A stretch of DNA of 64,000 nucleotides from Misgurnus anguillicaudatus (Eukaryota > Chordata > Actinopteri > Cypriniformes > Cobitidae), in contig NW_027395277.1 in NCBI RefSeq assembly GCF_027580225.2, forward strand, positions 992,001 to 1,056,000. Reading direction: 5' to 3'. A model generated the notes under the pieces. That model was given only the letters and a program-made list of their open reading frames with translations, did no database searches and was not told the origin of the DNA. Positions 23,934 to 36,440 of the stretch are shown one piece after another. The translations under genes were made by a program, and so were the position numbers. Within the stretch, counting starts at the first letter, position 1, and the number at the start of each line of letters is the position of its first letter.

Positions 23934-24954
23934 AATAGCACAAAGGCAAAACAGGACATTATATAACAACATGTCAAACATACAGAAACGGGGGTTACCA
24001 CACCACTATCTGACTGTAACGGTCAACCCTCAACAGGAACGTACCAAAATGAGGGTTAGAAATAACAGACGGCACTGAAGATTTTTGCTTTTGTTTCTTT
24101 TAAAGTTATTGTTGATGTTAGTTGTTCGCTGGACACTGAAGCAGGAGGGTTGTCCGTCTCCATGGTAACACCCCATGGGAGGGGCAGGGAGGGGAAAGGG
24201 TTAAAGGATGCAAGGAAGAGGCAGGCAGGGCTGTGGGGATTGAGGGATGTTTAGCATCCGATTATGCCTGCCATCTTTTTTATTTTTATTACCTTATATA
24301 CATTGACACTTAGTCAGTTTATATTGGGCTACATGAAATAGTTTGTATATGCTGAAAAGTCTTACTGTACAAAGTTAAGATACCATACATCATTGACCAA
24401 AATCACAATCAGTTTACATTATCTGGTCAAGTGTATTAGTTTACAGCGCCTCAGCCTCTTCGTCACTACAGCCCTGCCAGGAATAATGCTTTTAATGGGA
24501 TATGGTTAGGTTTGGGTTGATATGCGGTGAAGTTAGGTAACAGCTTAGATGGGGCAAGCGAAGACATGGATTGACATAAGGTACGGTTAAGTATAGGATG
24601 ATATAGGGTTAGGTTAAAGTTAGTTAGAGATTTTAATAAGGGTTGCATGCATGAGATAGCATGCAAGGGTAAAAAAAGAAAAAAGCTGGGGCGAACCAGA
24701 AAGAATCAAAATACAACTTAAATATGGGTACTGTATGTTAAGAGTTAGTTTAAAATGGGTATAATGGGATATGGTTTGATAAGGGTATGAATAGGGTAGG
24801 GTTCGTAAAGATGGATGAGCTTGTTCAAGGGATGTGTTTGAAAGCTTGGATGAGCCTGTAAGTATTGGATGTTTGGTAAGGATGGGTTTATGGGGTGTTT
24901 TGCAAAGGGTTGGATGTGAGCTTGTGTATGGGATGTGTTGGTATAGGTATAGAT
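23934..24954. other. Intron 3, no gene seen
   Basis: Between 24,480 and 24,950 there are loose GGTTAGG/GGGATATGG-like repeats without a fixed period. No exon was found. Confidence 0.5.
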
Positions 24955-25431
24955 TAGTGATGCGCGGGCCGTCTCATAACCCGCGGGCTCCGGGAAAAGA
25001 AATTGTCACTTTATTTGCTGGGAGGGTCGTTTAAAACAAAATAAAAAACCTATGGCTTTTATTAAATATTTGCTAATATATATTTTCATATTTATTAGGC
25101 TCTTTGATGAGGTTACAATGCGTAGGTCTATCTGGCAACGTAACTTGCGTAATGTCCTTAAACCTTTGACCTCACATCACGAAAGCGCCAAGGTCAAGAA
25201 TTTACATTTTTAAAAAGAAAAAGAAAGTTAAGCTGCTAAATCTAATGTAGAGGTATTTATAATTCTTCTATACAGATGAATACAACCGCTGCTTTGTAAA
25301 TGTTGAAAATGTTTATCATTATCCTATCTTGTTATTAATATGACCATGCTGGTTTCTATGGTTTATAAGCGTATGCTGTTGCCAGTTTACATCTAATGGC
25401 TGTTTCAAGCACTTTTAGGCTGGATTAAACT

Positions 25432-28400
25432 CTTTACTTGAAGGGGTGTTCATACAGTAAGACTGACATGACACATTCATAAGCATGACATGACACGTGT
25501 CATGAACATGAAGGAGCTTTTATGCACGTTTATGACAACTGTGATTAAGTGTCATTTGTTCAATTATGTAATTTTTAATGCAAAGGTGACATTGTTTGAG
25601 ATGTCTTTGTTATGACAACTTGACATAAACCAATACAACATAACTGACCACTTTTCAACAGTGATACAAACTGAATTTGTTATTAAAAAGTCATTAAGTT
25701 TGAATACAAATAGTTTTATAACAGCATCATAAATATTTTTATTGACCTCAACTACAATGATACAAATTGAGTTTGTCATTAAAATGTCATTAAGTGTTAT
25801 TTAATGCTCTGTCAAAAAAAAATTATAACAGCATCATGAATATTTTTCTTGACCTCAACTACAGTGGTACAAATATAAATGACCATTAAAATGTCATTAA
25901 GTGTTAATACTCGGTCATATAGTTTTATAACAGCGTCATGAATATTTTTCTTGACCTCAACTGCAGTGGTACAAATTGAACTTGTCATTAAAATGTCATT
26001 AAGTGTTAATACTCTGTCATATAGTTTTATAACAGCATCATTAATATTTTTCTTGACCTCAACTACAGTGGTACAAATTTAATTTGTCATTAAAATGTCA
26101 TTAAGTGTTAATACACTGTCATATAGTTTTATAACAGCATCATTAATATTTTTCTTGACCTCAACTACAGTGGTACAAATTTAATTTGTCATTAAAATGT
26201 CATTAAGTGTTAATACACTGTCATATAGTTTTATAACAGCATCATTAATATTTTTCTTGACCTCAACTGCAGTGGTACAAATATAATTTGTCATTAAAAT
26301 GTCATTAAGTGTTAATACACTGTCATATAGTTTTATAACAGCATCATTAATATTTTTCTTGACCTCAACTACAGTGGTACAAATTTAATTTGTCATTAAA
26401 ATGTCATTAAGTGTTAATACACTGTCATATAGTTTTATAACAGCATCATTAATATTTTTCTTGACCTCAACTACAGTGGTACAAATATAAATGACCATTA
26501 AAATGTCATTAAGTGTTAATACTCGGTCATATAGTTTTATAACAGCGTCATGAATATTTTTCTTGACCTCAACTGCAGTGGTACAAATTGAACTTGTCAT
26601 TAAAATGTCATTAAGTGTTAATACTCTGTCATATAGTTTTATAACAGCATCATTAATATTTTTCTTGACCTCAACTACAGTGGTACAAATTTAATTTGTC
26701 ATTAAAATGTCATTAAGTGTTAATACACTGTCATATAGTTTTATAACAGCATCATTAATATTTTTCTTGACCTCAACTACAGTGGTACAAATTTAATTTG
26801 TCATTAAAATGTCATTAAGTGTTAATACACTGTCATATAGTTTTATAACAGCATCATTAATATTTTTCTTGACCTCAACTACAGTGGTACAAATTTAATT
26901 TGTCATTAAAATGTCATTAAGTGTTAATACACTGTCATATAGTTTTATAACAGCATCATTAATATTTTTCTTGACCTCAACTACAGTGGTACAAATTTAA
27001 TTTGTCATTAAAATGTCATTAAGTGTTAATACACTGTCATATAGTTTTATAACAGCATCATTAATATTTTTCTTGACCTCAACTGCAGTGGTACAAATAT
27101 AATTTGTCATTAAAATGTCATTAAGTGTTAATACACTGTCATATAGTTTTATAACAGCATCATTAATATTTTTCTTGACCTCAACTACAGTGGTACAAAT
27201 TTAATTTGTCATTAAAATGTCATTAAGTGTTAATACACTGTCATATAGTTTTATAACAGCATCATTAATATTTTTCTTGACCTCAACTACAGTGGTACAA
27301 ATATAAATGACCATTAAAATGTCATTAAGTGTTAATACTCGGTCATATAGTTTTATAACAGCGTCATGAATATTTTTCTTGACCTCAACTGCAGTGGTAC
27401 AAATTGAACTTGTCATTAAAATGTCATTAAGTGTTAATACTCTGTCATATAGTTTTATAACAGCATCATTAATATTTTTCTTGACCTCAACTACAGTGGT
27501 ACAAATTTAATTTGTCATTAAAATGTCATTAAGTGTTAATACACTGTCATATAGTTTTATAACAGCATCATTAATATTTTTCTTGACCTCAACTACAGTG
27601 GTACAAATTTAATTTGTCATTAAAATGTCATTAAGTGTTAATACACTGTCATATAGTTTTATAACAGCATCATTAATATTTTTCTTGACCTCAACTGCAG
27701 TGGTACGAATATAATTTGTCATTAAAATGTCATTAAGTGTTAATACTCTGTCAAATAGTTTAATAACAGCATCATGAATATTTTTCTTGACCTTAACTAC
27801 AGTGGTACAAATTTAATTTGTCATTAAAATGTCATTAAGTGTTAATACTCTGTTAAATAGTTTTATAATAGCGTCACAAATATTTTTCTTGACTTCAACT
27901 ACAGTGGTACAAATATAATTTGTCATTAAAATGTCATTAAGTGTTAATACTCTGCCAAATAGTTTAATAACAGCATCATGAATATTTTTCCTGACCTCAA
28001 CTACAGTGGTACAAATATAATTTGTCATTAAAATGTCATTAAGTGTTAATACTCTGTCAAATAATTTTAAAACAGCGTAATGAATATTTTTCTTGACCTC
28101 AACTACAGTTGTATAAATATAATTTGTCAATAAAATGTCATTAAGTGTTAATACTTTGTCAAATAGTTTTATAATAGCGTCATGAATATTTTTCTTGACC
28201 TCAACTACAGTTGTATAAATATAATTTGTCATTAAAATGTCATTAAGTATTATTACACTGTCAAATAGTTTTATAACAACATCATGAATATTCTTCAGTT
28301 CATAATGTTTTTTTTAAGTTTCCTCCATGTGTTTAACAAATAAAATCAATCATTCAAAAATAATAGTAAAAATTTATAAAATACTTTATACTTTATTGGA

Positions 28401-28976
28401 TTTGGAGACCGATTCACCTAAAATGAAATGAAAACAAACAGTACAATAATGGGTTAAGCCATGCAGCGTTGGGTCCATATTGCTGCAAATAAAAAATAAA
28501 AAAAAATAAAAAAAATAAAAAAAATTAATAATGTTAAAAATAATGTTTTGTTCTTCAGAAAAAAAAAGTTCTGTTATTTGTCAGTTTTTTATCTATTGTG
28601 CACATACATAAAGTTAAGTATAATCTTTTGACGTGTCTGTTGCATTTTGTTAAGGTATTTAAAATTATTTGACATCGTTTTAACACTCTTAATGACATTT
28701 AAATCACAGTTTAATGTAATGTTAACCCATACAGCTAGGCATTTTCTTAAGTTTGATAATTTTTCTATGTCATGTTTATGACAGATTTATTACAAGTTAT
28801 GATGTGTTGGTTTGTCTTTGCATTAAAAAGGACATAATTAAACAAAAAAACACTTAATGACAGTTGTCATAAATGTGCATAAAATCTCCTTCATTTTCAC
28901 GACATTTGTCATGTCACGATTATGAAGGTGACACGTCAGTCTTATGAACACCCCATTATGTAAAGTGTTACCAAAT
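25432..28976. mobile_element. Long-TIR element with a satellite core
   Basis: The left arm GGGGTGTTCATACAGTAAGA (25,443) and following 140 bp or so are mirrored with mismatches at 28,780-28,955 (TCTTATGAACACCCC). The core between the arms is the 102-bp array. No coding capacity is seen. Confidence 0.75.
25661..28295. repeat. 102-bp satellite array, about 26 units
   Basis: Each unit contains TCATTAAAATGTCATTAAGT and TTCTTGACCTCAACTACAGT. The spacing of equivalent points is exactly 102 bp in the centre. A variant marked AAATGACCATT recurs at 25,881, 26,493 and 27,309, that is 6 and then 8 units apart, showing a higher-order pattern. Outer units are the most diverged. Confidence 0.95.
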
Positions 28977-29150
28977 AAAGTCTTCACTTACATTAAAATG
29001 CCTACTTACATTAGTATGTCTATTTAATAGTCACGGGTGCAGGCGGGTTGTTAAATAGATGCGAGGTGGGCTGTGGCGGGCCAAATAGTTTCATAAATGC
29101 AGGACCCGCGGGTTGGAAAAACACCCGACCCGCGCATCACTAGTATAGAT

Positions 29151-30362
29151 GGGGTAGGGCTGGGATTGGGGTTGGTGTCTCTTACCAGCTTGACCAGAGA
29201 CTCACTTGAGTGTGAGGCGAGGGTCTCCATAAGGGGCATAAGGAGAAATGTTTAGTACAAACTCCTTGGGTGGGTATGAACTCCATCGCTGCTGTACTGA
29301 ACTGTTGTCATTGTTATTCCAAAAGTCTCTGTCTAGATCACTAAAGACCACAGAGAGACACACATAACTGATCAGTGGAAAAAAGCAGGTCAGCTATTCA
29401 TTTCATTCATCTATCCATCCAGAGGTCATAGTAGGTTCCCATTACGATCCATCACAGGAGCTTCCCTTGTCTTTCCAAAGAGCACCGAATAAAAGGGAGG
29501 GCAAGGAAAGAGAAGTAGGTGGTAGAAAAAATGAGGAACGTTCGTAAACGGTGCGGTTTCAGAGGAAGGCTTTCTGATCAAACTGGGAAATAAAGACATC
29601 CATAAAGCAGGAATACATTCATTAAAAAGCAGATTATACCTGGCGAAATAAAACATTTTAGTCACGCAAACACAGCACAATCTTACATAAACAGAAATAT
29701 ATAAAACATTCTCTTTGTTGACAACAAACCATTAAGAAAAGCAATAAAACATAAAAAACGGTCCGAGCGGAAAGCGAACGACACGGTAAACACAAGTGAA
29801 GAACAGCGTAAAAGAAATGTGAAGGTTTATCAGGCAATGCACGGCGTAAGGAAGATGAACACCACCTGGAAAAGTTACAGTATTTACAGAAAGTTATTAT
29901 GCAAGTTATTTCATTTGTAAAACAAATATATGATACTGATACACATCATAAAAAGTACACAAGGACCTGCAAGCATAGATATTCATTAAGCCAAAACATC
30001 ACAAACCACAATACAAGTAAGACATCATCACCAGCGTACATCTCCAAGAACAAGCATCTCATAAACAAGAAACATGCAAAACATCTGAAGACGATCGACA
30101 ATCAAAACGTGATCCTGCTGAGCTCTCCTCAAACGCACACACATGCAAACACACTTCAGATCTTCATCATCATTCATAAAGCTGGAATCCTACGGAGAGC
30201 TCAGCACGGCTGCTGAATGAATGCAGTTCATCGGCCCACAAATCTAAACTTCGAAGAATTATAAAGTTATCACTTAAAATGACTTCCATTGATTCAAAAC
30301 ACACCTGTTATCTGTCATGACTGATGCGTTTCGAAAACATAAATAAAATCCCTTGCACCTAC
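29151..30362. other. Intron 3 next to exon 3
   Basis: Unique AT-rich sequence. The donor of exon 3 is at its right edge. No repeats were recognised. Confidence 0.5.
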
Positions 30363-30442
30363 TTGATGGCTTTTTTTTCTCCTCTTCCTCTTCCTGAATC
30401 AGGAGTGCCCACTGACTCCACACCCGGTTTATTCCTCTTCCC
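30363..30442 (-). CDS. syt7: syt7 exon 3, juxtamembrane linker
   Basis: Minus-strand exon of 80 nt, acceptor CATCACAG and donor AA|GTAGGT. It reads [20 protein letters not shown] then GEKKAI plus two bases. Mammalian SYT7 has [20 protein letters not shown] followed by SEKKAIK right after WCQRKL, so this exon is recognisable beyond reasonable doubt. It begins in phase 0, matching exon 2, and ends two bases into a lysine or asparagine codon (phase 2). The basic stretch lies just inside the membrane anchor. The linker exons attach after this point, and in mammals alternative splicing of the SYT7 linker also occurs here. Confidence 0.95.
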
Positions 30443-31034
30443 CTGTGATGAACATAAAAGGAGAAAGCAAAGAACAGAAAAGCAAAGGTTATTCCCAAGC
30501 TCTTCATTGATCCAGGGCTTCTCCAGCTTTTGTACCATTACCCTTCCTTCCCTCTTCTCCTCCCAGATGCTGATTGCTCAAATCACACGGTCCGTCCTAA
30601 GTCATCTCCATAGTAATTAAACCACACGCAAGCCTCATATTTACATGGAAATAGCCAATTTAGCTTTCGACAGCGTCACGGGCTACAAGAGAGACGGAGA
30701 GATCGTGTGGGTGAACGGAAAGGCAGAATGACAGAATGTGTCTTGTGTGGAGTAGGTGGTGTTGTGGAAACCCTCCATAGAAGTCAATGCTGTCCGCCTC
30801 TCTGCTCTTGAAAAGGGCGAATTGACAGAGCCCTGAATTCAGTTTTAGACTTAAAAATACAAGGAGCACTGTTACAAATAATGAGTTACATAACCTGACT
30901 ACTTTTTGAAGTATTCTTTACACTTTTTAAAAGTATAGTCTATTTTTATCTATACTATGGTCTCTTGAACAAAGGCCACATGCAAAATGTGGTTAAGGTT
31001 TGTCATCGTTCTGTACCAACTACACAACAACTTA
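30443..31034. other. Intron 2 upstream of exon 3
   Basis: Pyrimidine-rich near the acceptor, otherwise unremarkable. Confidence 0.5.
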
Positions 31035-31205
31035 TTATTATAAAGTTATGTTTTTGGGCCATTTTTGCCTTCATTAGATAGAGAGAATGTGAGGAAAGCA
31101 AATGAAAGTATAGGATGGAAAGAAGGTCACGGGATCGGCAAAGGCCGAAAGTGCGTCTGCACCATATGTCGTGGCACTGCCCACTACGGCATCGGCTCCA
31201 ACAAA
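31035..31205 (-). mobile_element. tRNA-related SINE, inverted copy
   Basis: Read on the minus strand it has GGTGCAGACGCACTT and CCTATACTTTC like the copy at 11.4 kb, and ends AATGAAGGCAAAAATGGCCC. It lacks about 25 bp around the B box present in the other copy. Confidence 0.55.
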
Positions 31206-31332
31206 GACTTAATTTCTCTTCAAACTACACACGGCTAATAACCTTTAAACTAATCTATAAACTGTTGTAAACCTCCAGGCAACACTTTAAAATTTTTGTT
31301 TTTACAAACTTTCAGGACTGTACAAAGACACC

Positions 31333-31410
31333 AGACGACTCAGGGCCGGATCCGAAATAGAGCCGCTGACTTCGGCACAGATCGGTTGTGGATCCGGCCC
31401 GGAGTCGTCT
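31333..31410. repeat. Inverted repeat with 20-bp arms
   Basis: AGACGACTCAGGGCCGGATC and GATCCGGCCCGGAGTCGTCT pair with one mismatch around a 38-nt loop. GC-rich in AT-rich intron. Confidence 0.85.
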
Positions 31411-31554
31411 GTTGTCTGGGTTACACATGGCCATTTAGGAGTGCTTTTTACATTGAAGAAAAATTTACTATACATCACAATGTTCTCTATCAACAAAAAT
31501 ACAAAAAGAAGTCAGAATTTAAAAACATTTAATAATTTGGTGTATTAAACATTA

Positions 31555-32865
31555 AGGTGACCAGATTTTTAAAATGAAAACCGGGAATATTTCCTAGTTC
31601 AATAGTCAAAATATCAATAAAATCTCATTTGTTGTTATCTATAAATTAAAAAATGGGGACAAAACATTTTCTGCAAAAATGACTTTCTTACTTAGTATTT
31701 TTGTCTTGTTTTCAGTACAAAATAATATCTAAAAATTCTTAAATCAAGATCCATTTTCTTCATAAGCAAAATCCCCTAAGAAAAAATTCTCGCTTTAAGA
31801 CAAAAATATTAAACTGAAGTGAATTTGTGCTTAAGACGAGCAAAAAATCTGCCTATGGGTTAAGATTTTTTGCTTGTTTTTGCGGATTTAATATTTTTGG
31901 TCTAAAAACTAGACTTGAAGAGTTTCGTTGCAAAACGAGATAAATCCATTTTTTAACATTTTTGTGAAAACATGTTTATTATTATGTTATCATGTTATTA
32001 TTTTGTTTTATGGTGCTACTTAGCTGTATTTTTTAAGTTATGAAGGTTTAAATCAAAACAAACCAACTGCAGTTGCATTGAAATGAATTGGAATGCACAA
32101 CCAAAAAACGAGATTTCTGAACAATTAAAAAAAACGGTGGTTATCTCGTTTTGCAACAAAACTCTTCACTTATTTTCTTAGGTCATTTTGCTTAACAAGG
32201 AAATGAATACTGTTTTAAGAATTTTTTGAATATTTGTAATAAAAACAGGAGAAAATACTAAGTAAGAAAATATTTATTTTGTGTTTCTAATTCAATTAAT
32301 TGAACAATTTCTGTAGACTAAATCTATTTTTAGTGCACAGATATGACATATCTCATCAAAAATTACTTCAGGCATTACTTCAGCTGATGTCATAGCATTG
32401 TAAACGTTAAGAACAGAAGAAATAATGCAAAATGTAAACATATTTAGCCTAAACAAAACAAATGCTCAATACTATGCTGTGCTCAGTTCACTTTATTGGT
32501 TTATTACTTAACATGAGTAGTTAGTACCTTAACCCCAGATAACTTTGACTGTTTTCATATCTTGATTGATGATAACTTGATGACGCTTTCTCATGTGTCT
32601 CGTAGTAAATTCTTCTTCGCTAAATCAGTGGCACGCAACTAAGAAATCAGTGTAGCTCGCGGCACCCCTGCTGGAGAAAATAATAATTACATGATTGCTC
32701 CGGTCTGGTACTACAAAGACTACCTGCTGATCGGGTTTTTTAGTGTATTTGCTGGTTGTTTTGGACGTGCTGTAAAATGGGGACATTTCCAGGGACAGCT
32801 CCAGTCGGGGACAGAACACCAAGAAACGGGACTGTCCCCGGAAAACGTGGACGTCTGGTCACTTT
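31555..32865. mobile_element. Nested MITE stack
   Basis: The outer pair is AGGTGACCAGA and TCTGGTCACTT. Inside, a palindromic repeat runs from CTTACTTAGTATTTTTGTCTT (31,687) to its inverse near 32,280. Inside that sits the element at 31,917-32,167. Confidence 0.6.
31917..32167. mobile_element. MITE with 27-bp inverted ends and ACTT flanks
   Basis: Ends GAAGAGTTTCGTTGCAAAAC and GTTTTGCAACAAAACTCTTC, flanked by ACTT on both sides. The end motif TCTCGTTTTGCAACGAAACT also occurs next to the (TA)n tract at 63.5 kb. Confidence 0.8.
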
Positions 32866-33049
32866 TTTAAACATGCAGACACAGGACAAAAAACGACTTG
32901 ATCTCTATTATTGTAGCCTACAAGGTGATGCTTTTGTATAAATTAAATTTCAATTGTACAAAAATGTACAATTATTCAGGGAAAAAATCTTTAGAATGAA
33001 GCACTACCTTGTGGAAGTGGCACCTGGGCGAAAGAGCTTAGCAGGCATT

Positions 33050-33553
33050 TTAACTCTTTCCCCGCTATTGGCTGGTTATGGATTGGTTATCTCAATTAAG
33101 AGTAAACATTTGCATTAAAAAACATGTTCCTGATAATTTTTTACGTTTATCGATTATCGCAATTATCCACTAGATGGTGCACTTACCCAAACTGAAGCCA
33201 AAACGTTATTTAATAATTTTAAACTCTGTGTATGTTTGGATAATTGTTCTGAATCTGATCTCTAACAAAAAATTTTTTACAAAAATGTAATTATTTCAGC
33301 TTTTTGCTAAAAATGTGTATTTTTAAAATACAAATACCGTTATTTAAGAGTTTATAAGCAGAGAAAAAAATATAGATAGGATGAAACGTTTTTTTTTCCC
33401 ATGGTCTGTTCTTTCATTTGATATATTTGTATGTTTATATATTTTAAGAAGAAAATTTTCCTGGAAGGCAAGGCATTTTGTAAAACTTTTGTGAAAATCA
33501 CAAAAAAGCTGGTGGGCAACTTTTCAAAAAATGGCTGGCGGCGAATGAGTTAA
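33050..33553. mobile_element. TTAA MITE (CTCTTTCCCCGC family), intact
   Basis: From TTAACTCTTTCCCCGC to GCGAATGAGTTAA. Related copies, both interrupted, lie at 38,749-40,317 and 42,667-43,510. About 500 bp, non-coding. Confidence 0.85.
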
Positions 33554-33810
33554 GAGTTGTAATCCTTATTCTAAACAAATGCAAAATGCAAAAAAACTCA
33601 CGCCTCCTATTTTCTACAAGTTTCAGATTTTTTTTGAACATGGGTACCCCTTACGTACCATGGGTAGTCGTTACTTATCAAATTCCTTTTATGGGCACTT
33701 CCCCCGGAAAAGCACGCCCACATGTCAATCAGAGCGAGAGACCGAGAACGACGAGTAGAAGTCACAAGCATCATTTCACTTGACACTATTGTTTTATATC
33801 AAGACTCAAC

Positions 33811-33904
33811 AATGACACAAAAGAAGTGTGTTTTTGGATGTAAGGAGAAGAAAGCCTTGTTTAACTTTCCAAGTAAGCCAGCCTTATGGAAACAATGGAT
33901 ATAG
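33811..33904 (+). pseudogene. Fragment of a THAP-type zinc finger
   Basis: Reads MTQKKCVFGCKEKKALFNFP then SKPALWKQWI and stop. CxxxC near the start, FNFP, and spaced tryptophans match the first half of a THAP domain (C2CH DNA-binding module of THAP proteins and P-element-type transposases). The rest of the domain is missing. It is either a transposon remnant or the first exon of a retro-inserted or unrelated small gene; a remnant is more likely. Confidence 0.5.
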
Positions 33905-35504
33905 TTTGTTTATCCCGGGTAGCAACAGAGTTTTGCGTGTGTATTTGTTTAACACTGGATTTTGTTGAAAAGTCCCAAATGAGTTATGTAAGTAAAACTG
34001 CTTATTATGCTGTATTATGTTGTAACTCGGCACGTAAGTTCATATCATGTAAAGAGATGAACATGTAGTAAATCATGTTTACTAGTAAATAAGTAAATAC
34101 TCTCCTCGCATAAATTCTACAAATGCATATGCAATAAGGTTAGCCACAAAAATAGATGCCTGTTCAGCGTTAATTTCAGTGCGTGTCTTTAGTAAATCCT
34201 GGCAGTCGTTTATTATCGCCAAAAGATACATTTAGTTAGTAAATCTGGCCTATTGTATCAATTAATACGAATGAGCCACCTCATAAAACAGTTACGAATT
34301 GCCACAAGATTGTGTTGGAGATACAGACAAATGTCATCTGATGTGCAACACTGCACAAAAAAGATGCTTACACAGGGTTTATGTGAGCCCTGAAGATAAG
34401 TTTAATGGCCAAAGAAAAAAACCCTGAATAAGCTTTATTTTACAACACCTTAAAGAACACAACAACCAGCATTCTGTGTCGTGATACATTTAAAACGAAA
34501 GCCAAGGTACAATGACTGCATGTCCAATGACTTTACGTTTATTATAGTGAAGTGATCTAGGTTTAATTGGATTCAATGACAACGCTGATAGAACGTAATT
34601 GCCTATTTTACGAGAAATGCAATAATGTAACTTTAAAAGACGTGCATAACACATCTGCATCGCTCCATCAGACTCCTGCATTTTCACTTGGAAAGTTTAG
34701 CATGTGCAAACTTTTTAAATGAGATTCCTCAACACGGACGAACACAACAGAGAGGAAAATAAAAATCGTCTTGGACCAAACCACACCCTCCCTGTCGTCC
34801 ACTCATCCATGTCTCATCTGTGTTAAGTGGTTACTGTGGAGACGGCCATAGCGTAGTTTAAATCTCCTGGCAGTGAGATGTGTCCCAGAGCTCTCAATGT
34901 CTTCTTCTATCTCATCTCTTTTCTCCCCATGGCTATCATCTGGGCAGGCCTTCTGCCTCTCTCTCTGGCTTTGAGCGTGTGTGTCTGGCTGTATCGGAGA
35001 GAGCTGAGGGATGGGATATCATGAGCTATCCACAACAAAGGGTTTCAAACATGCTGCCTAGCTGTGCTCGGTGATTGTCCTGGATACACAAAGCTCCTGG
35101 AGCAAGGGCAAAATATGCATTCACTTTTCGGTTTTTCTGAATGTACCCGTGAAAAAGTACGGGACCTGCTGGAACAAATCAGCCTAAGGTGTCAGCTCAT
35201 CGAAGTGAACTCGAAAATAAAATGGATAGGCAAATCAAATCCTAAAGCTTTATGGGTGCATGTTGTTTGAAAAACAAAGCATTCAAATTATAATGTTCAA
35301 ATTTCAAAATCAAACAATTCCCCTTAGCAGCAAATGGTTTGTTGATCTTCTTGTATTATTGTGTCATTGCATTAGCAAGTTCACACCAACACTATAACGA
35401 TAAAGATACAATAAACGATATTATTGGGATCACTTTCTGAGCGTTTTTTTTTTCAACTAATGAACAATAAACCATTGACAACCAATCAAATGCACGCACA
35501 TTTG
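33905..35504. other. Intron 2, no gene seen
   Basis: Mostly unique sequence with nothing coding that fits syt7 phase. Confidence 0.45.
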
Positions 35505-36440
35505 AAAAGACGTGGCACTGTGGAGAAGCTCATTTCTGAGGTCTATAACAAAAAGTTTACAAAGAATGGTGTGAAAAGGGAAAAACATCCAGTATGCAGC
35601 AGTCATGTAGGCGAAAATGGCTTGTTGATGCTAGAGGTCAGATGAAAAAGGGCTGACTGATTCAAGCTAATAGAAGAGCAACTTTGACTGAAATAACCAC
35701 TCATTACAACCGAGGTATGCAGCAAAGCATTTGTGAAGCCACAACACGCATAACCTTGAGGCGGATGGGCTACAACAGCAAAAGACCCAACTGGGTACCA
35801 CTCATCTCCACTACAAATAGGAAAAAGAGGCTACAATTTACACAAGCTCACTAAAATTGGACAGTTGAAGATGACTGTGATGAGTCTTGATTTCTGTTGA
35901 GACATTCAGATGGTAGAGTCAGAATTTGGCGTAAACAGAATGAGAACATGGATCTATCATGCCTTGTTACCACTGTGCAGGCTGCTGGTGGTGGTGGTGT
36001 AATGGTGTGGGGGTGTTTTCTTGGCACACTTTAGGCCAATTGGGCATCATTTAAATGCCATGGCCTACCTGAGCATTGTTTCTGACCATGTCCATCCCTT
36101 TATGACCACCATGTACTCATCCTCTGATGGCTACTTCCAGCAGGATAATGTACCATGTCACAAAGCTTGAATCATTTTAAATTGGTTTCTTGAACATGAC
36201 AATGAGTTCACTGTACTAAAATGGCCCCCACAGTCACCAGATCTCAACCCAATAGAGGATCTTTGGGATGTGGTGGAACGGGAGCTTCGTGCCCTGGATG
36301 TGCAACCCACAAATCTCCATCAACTGCAAGATGCTATCCTATCAATATGGGCCAACATTTCTAAAGAATGCTTTCAGCACCTTGTTGAATCAATGCCACG
36401 AAAGGGGGTCAAACACAGTATTAGTATGGTGTTCTAATAA
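35505..36440 (+). pseudogene. Tc1-like transposase relic, second Tc1 family
   Basis: Translation in shifting frames gives RATLTEITTHYNRGMQQSIC, VRIWRKQNENMD, GGGGVMVWGCF and [16 protein letters not shown] pieces. Catalytic Asp (CDES), Asp (QQDN region at about 36,140) and Glu (DLNPIED) are recognisable, but many stops and frameshifts separate them. It is a different Tc1 family from the 3.3/8.6-kb pair. Inverted ends were not identified. Confidence 0.88.

Larger units (their letters stand above)
24955..29142. mobile_element. hAT-like outer element with 8-bp TSD
   Basis: Ends TAGTGATGCGCGGG and CCCGCGCATCACTA, flanked on both sides by GTATAGAT (24,947-24,954 and 29,143-29,150). The exact 8-bp duplication fits hAT insertion. 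Its own sequence is limited to about 24,955-25,430 and 28,970-29,142; the rest is an inserted satellite-bearing element. Confidence 0.88.

Noticed and set aside
27813..28232. 139-codon frame with a 34-residue repeat in the 102-bp array
   Set aside because: The unit length is divisible by three, so a frame passes through, but most units carry a TAA in that frame. It is satellite DNA.
25661..28295. Regular repeats reminiscent of a CRISPR array
   Set aside because: Units are directly adjacent with no unique spacers, in a vertebrate intron.
34880..35270. Two overlapping plus-strand frames near 35 kb
   Set aside because: No recognisable domain, no splice signals and no family similarity. Treated as intron.
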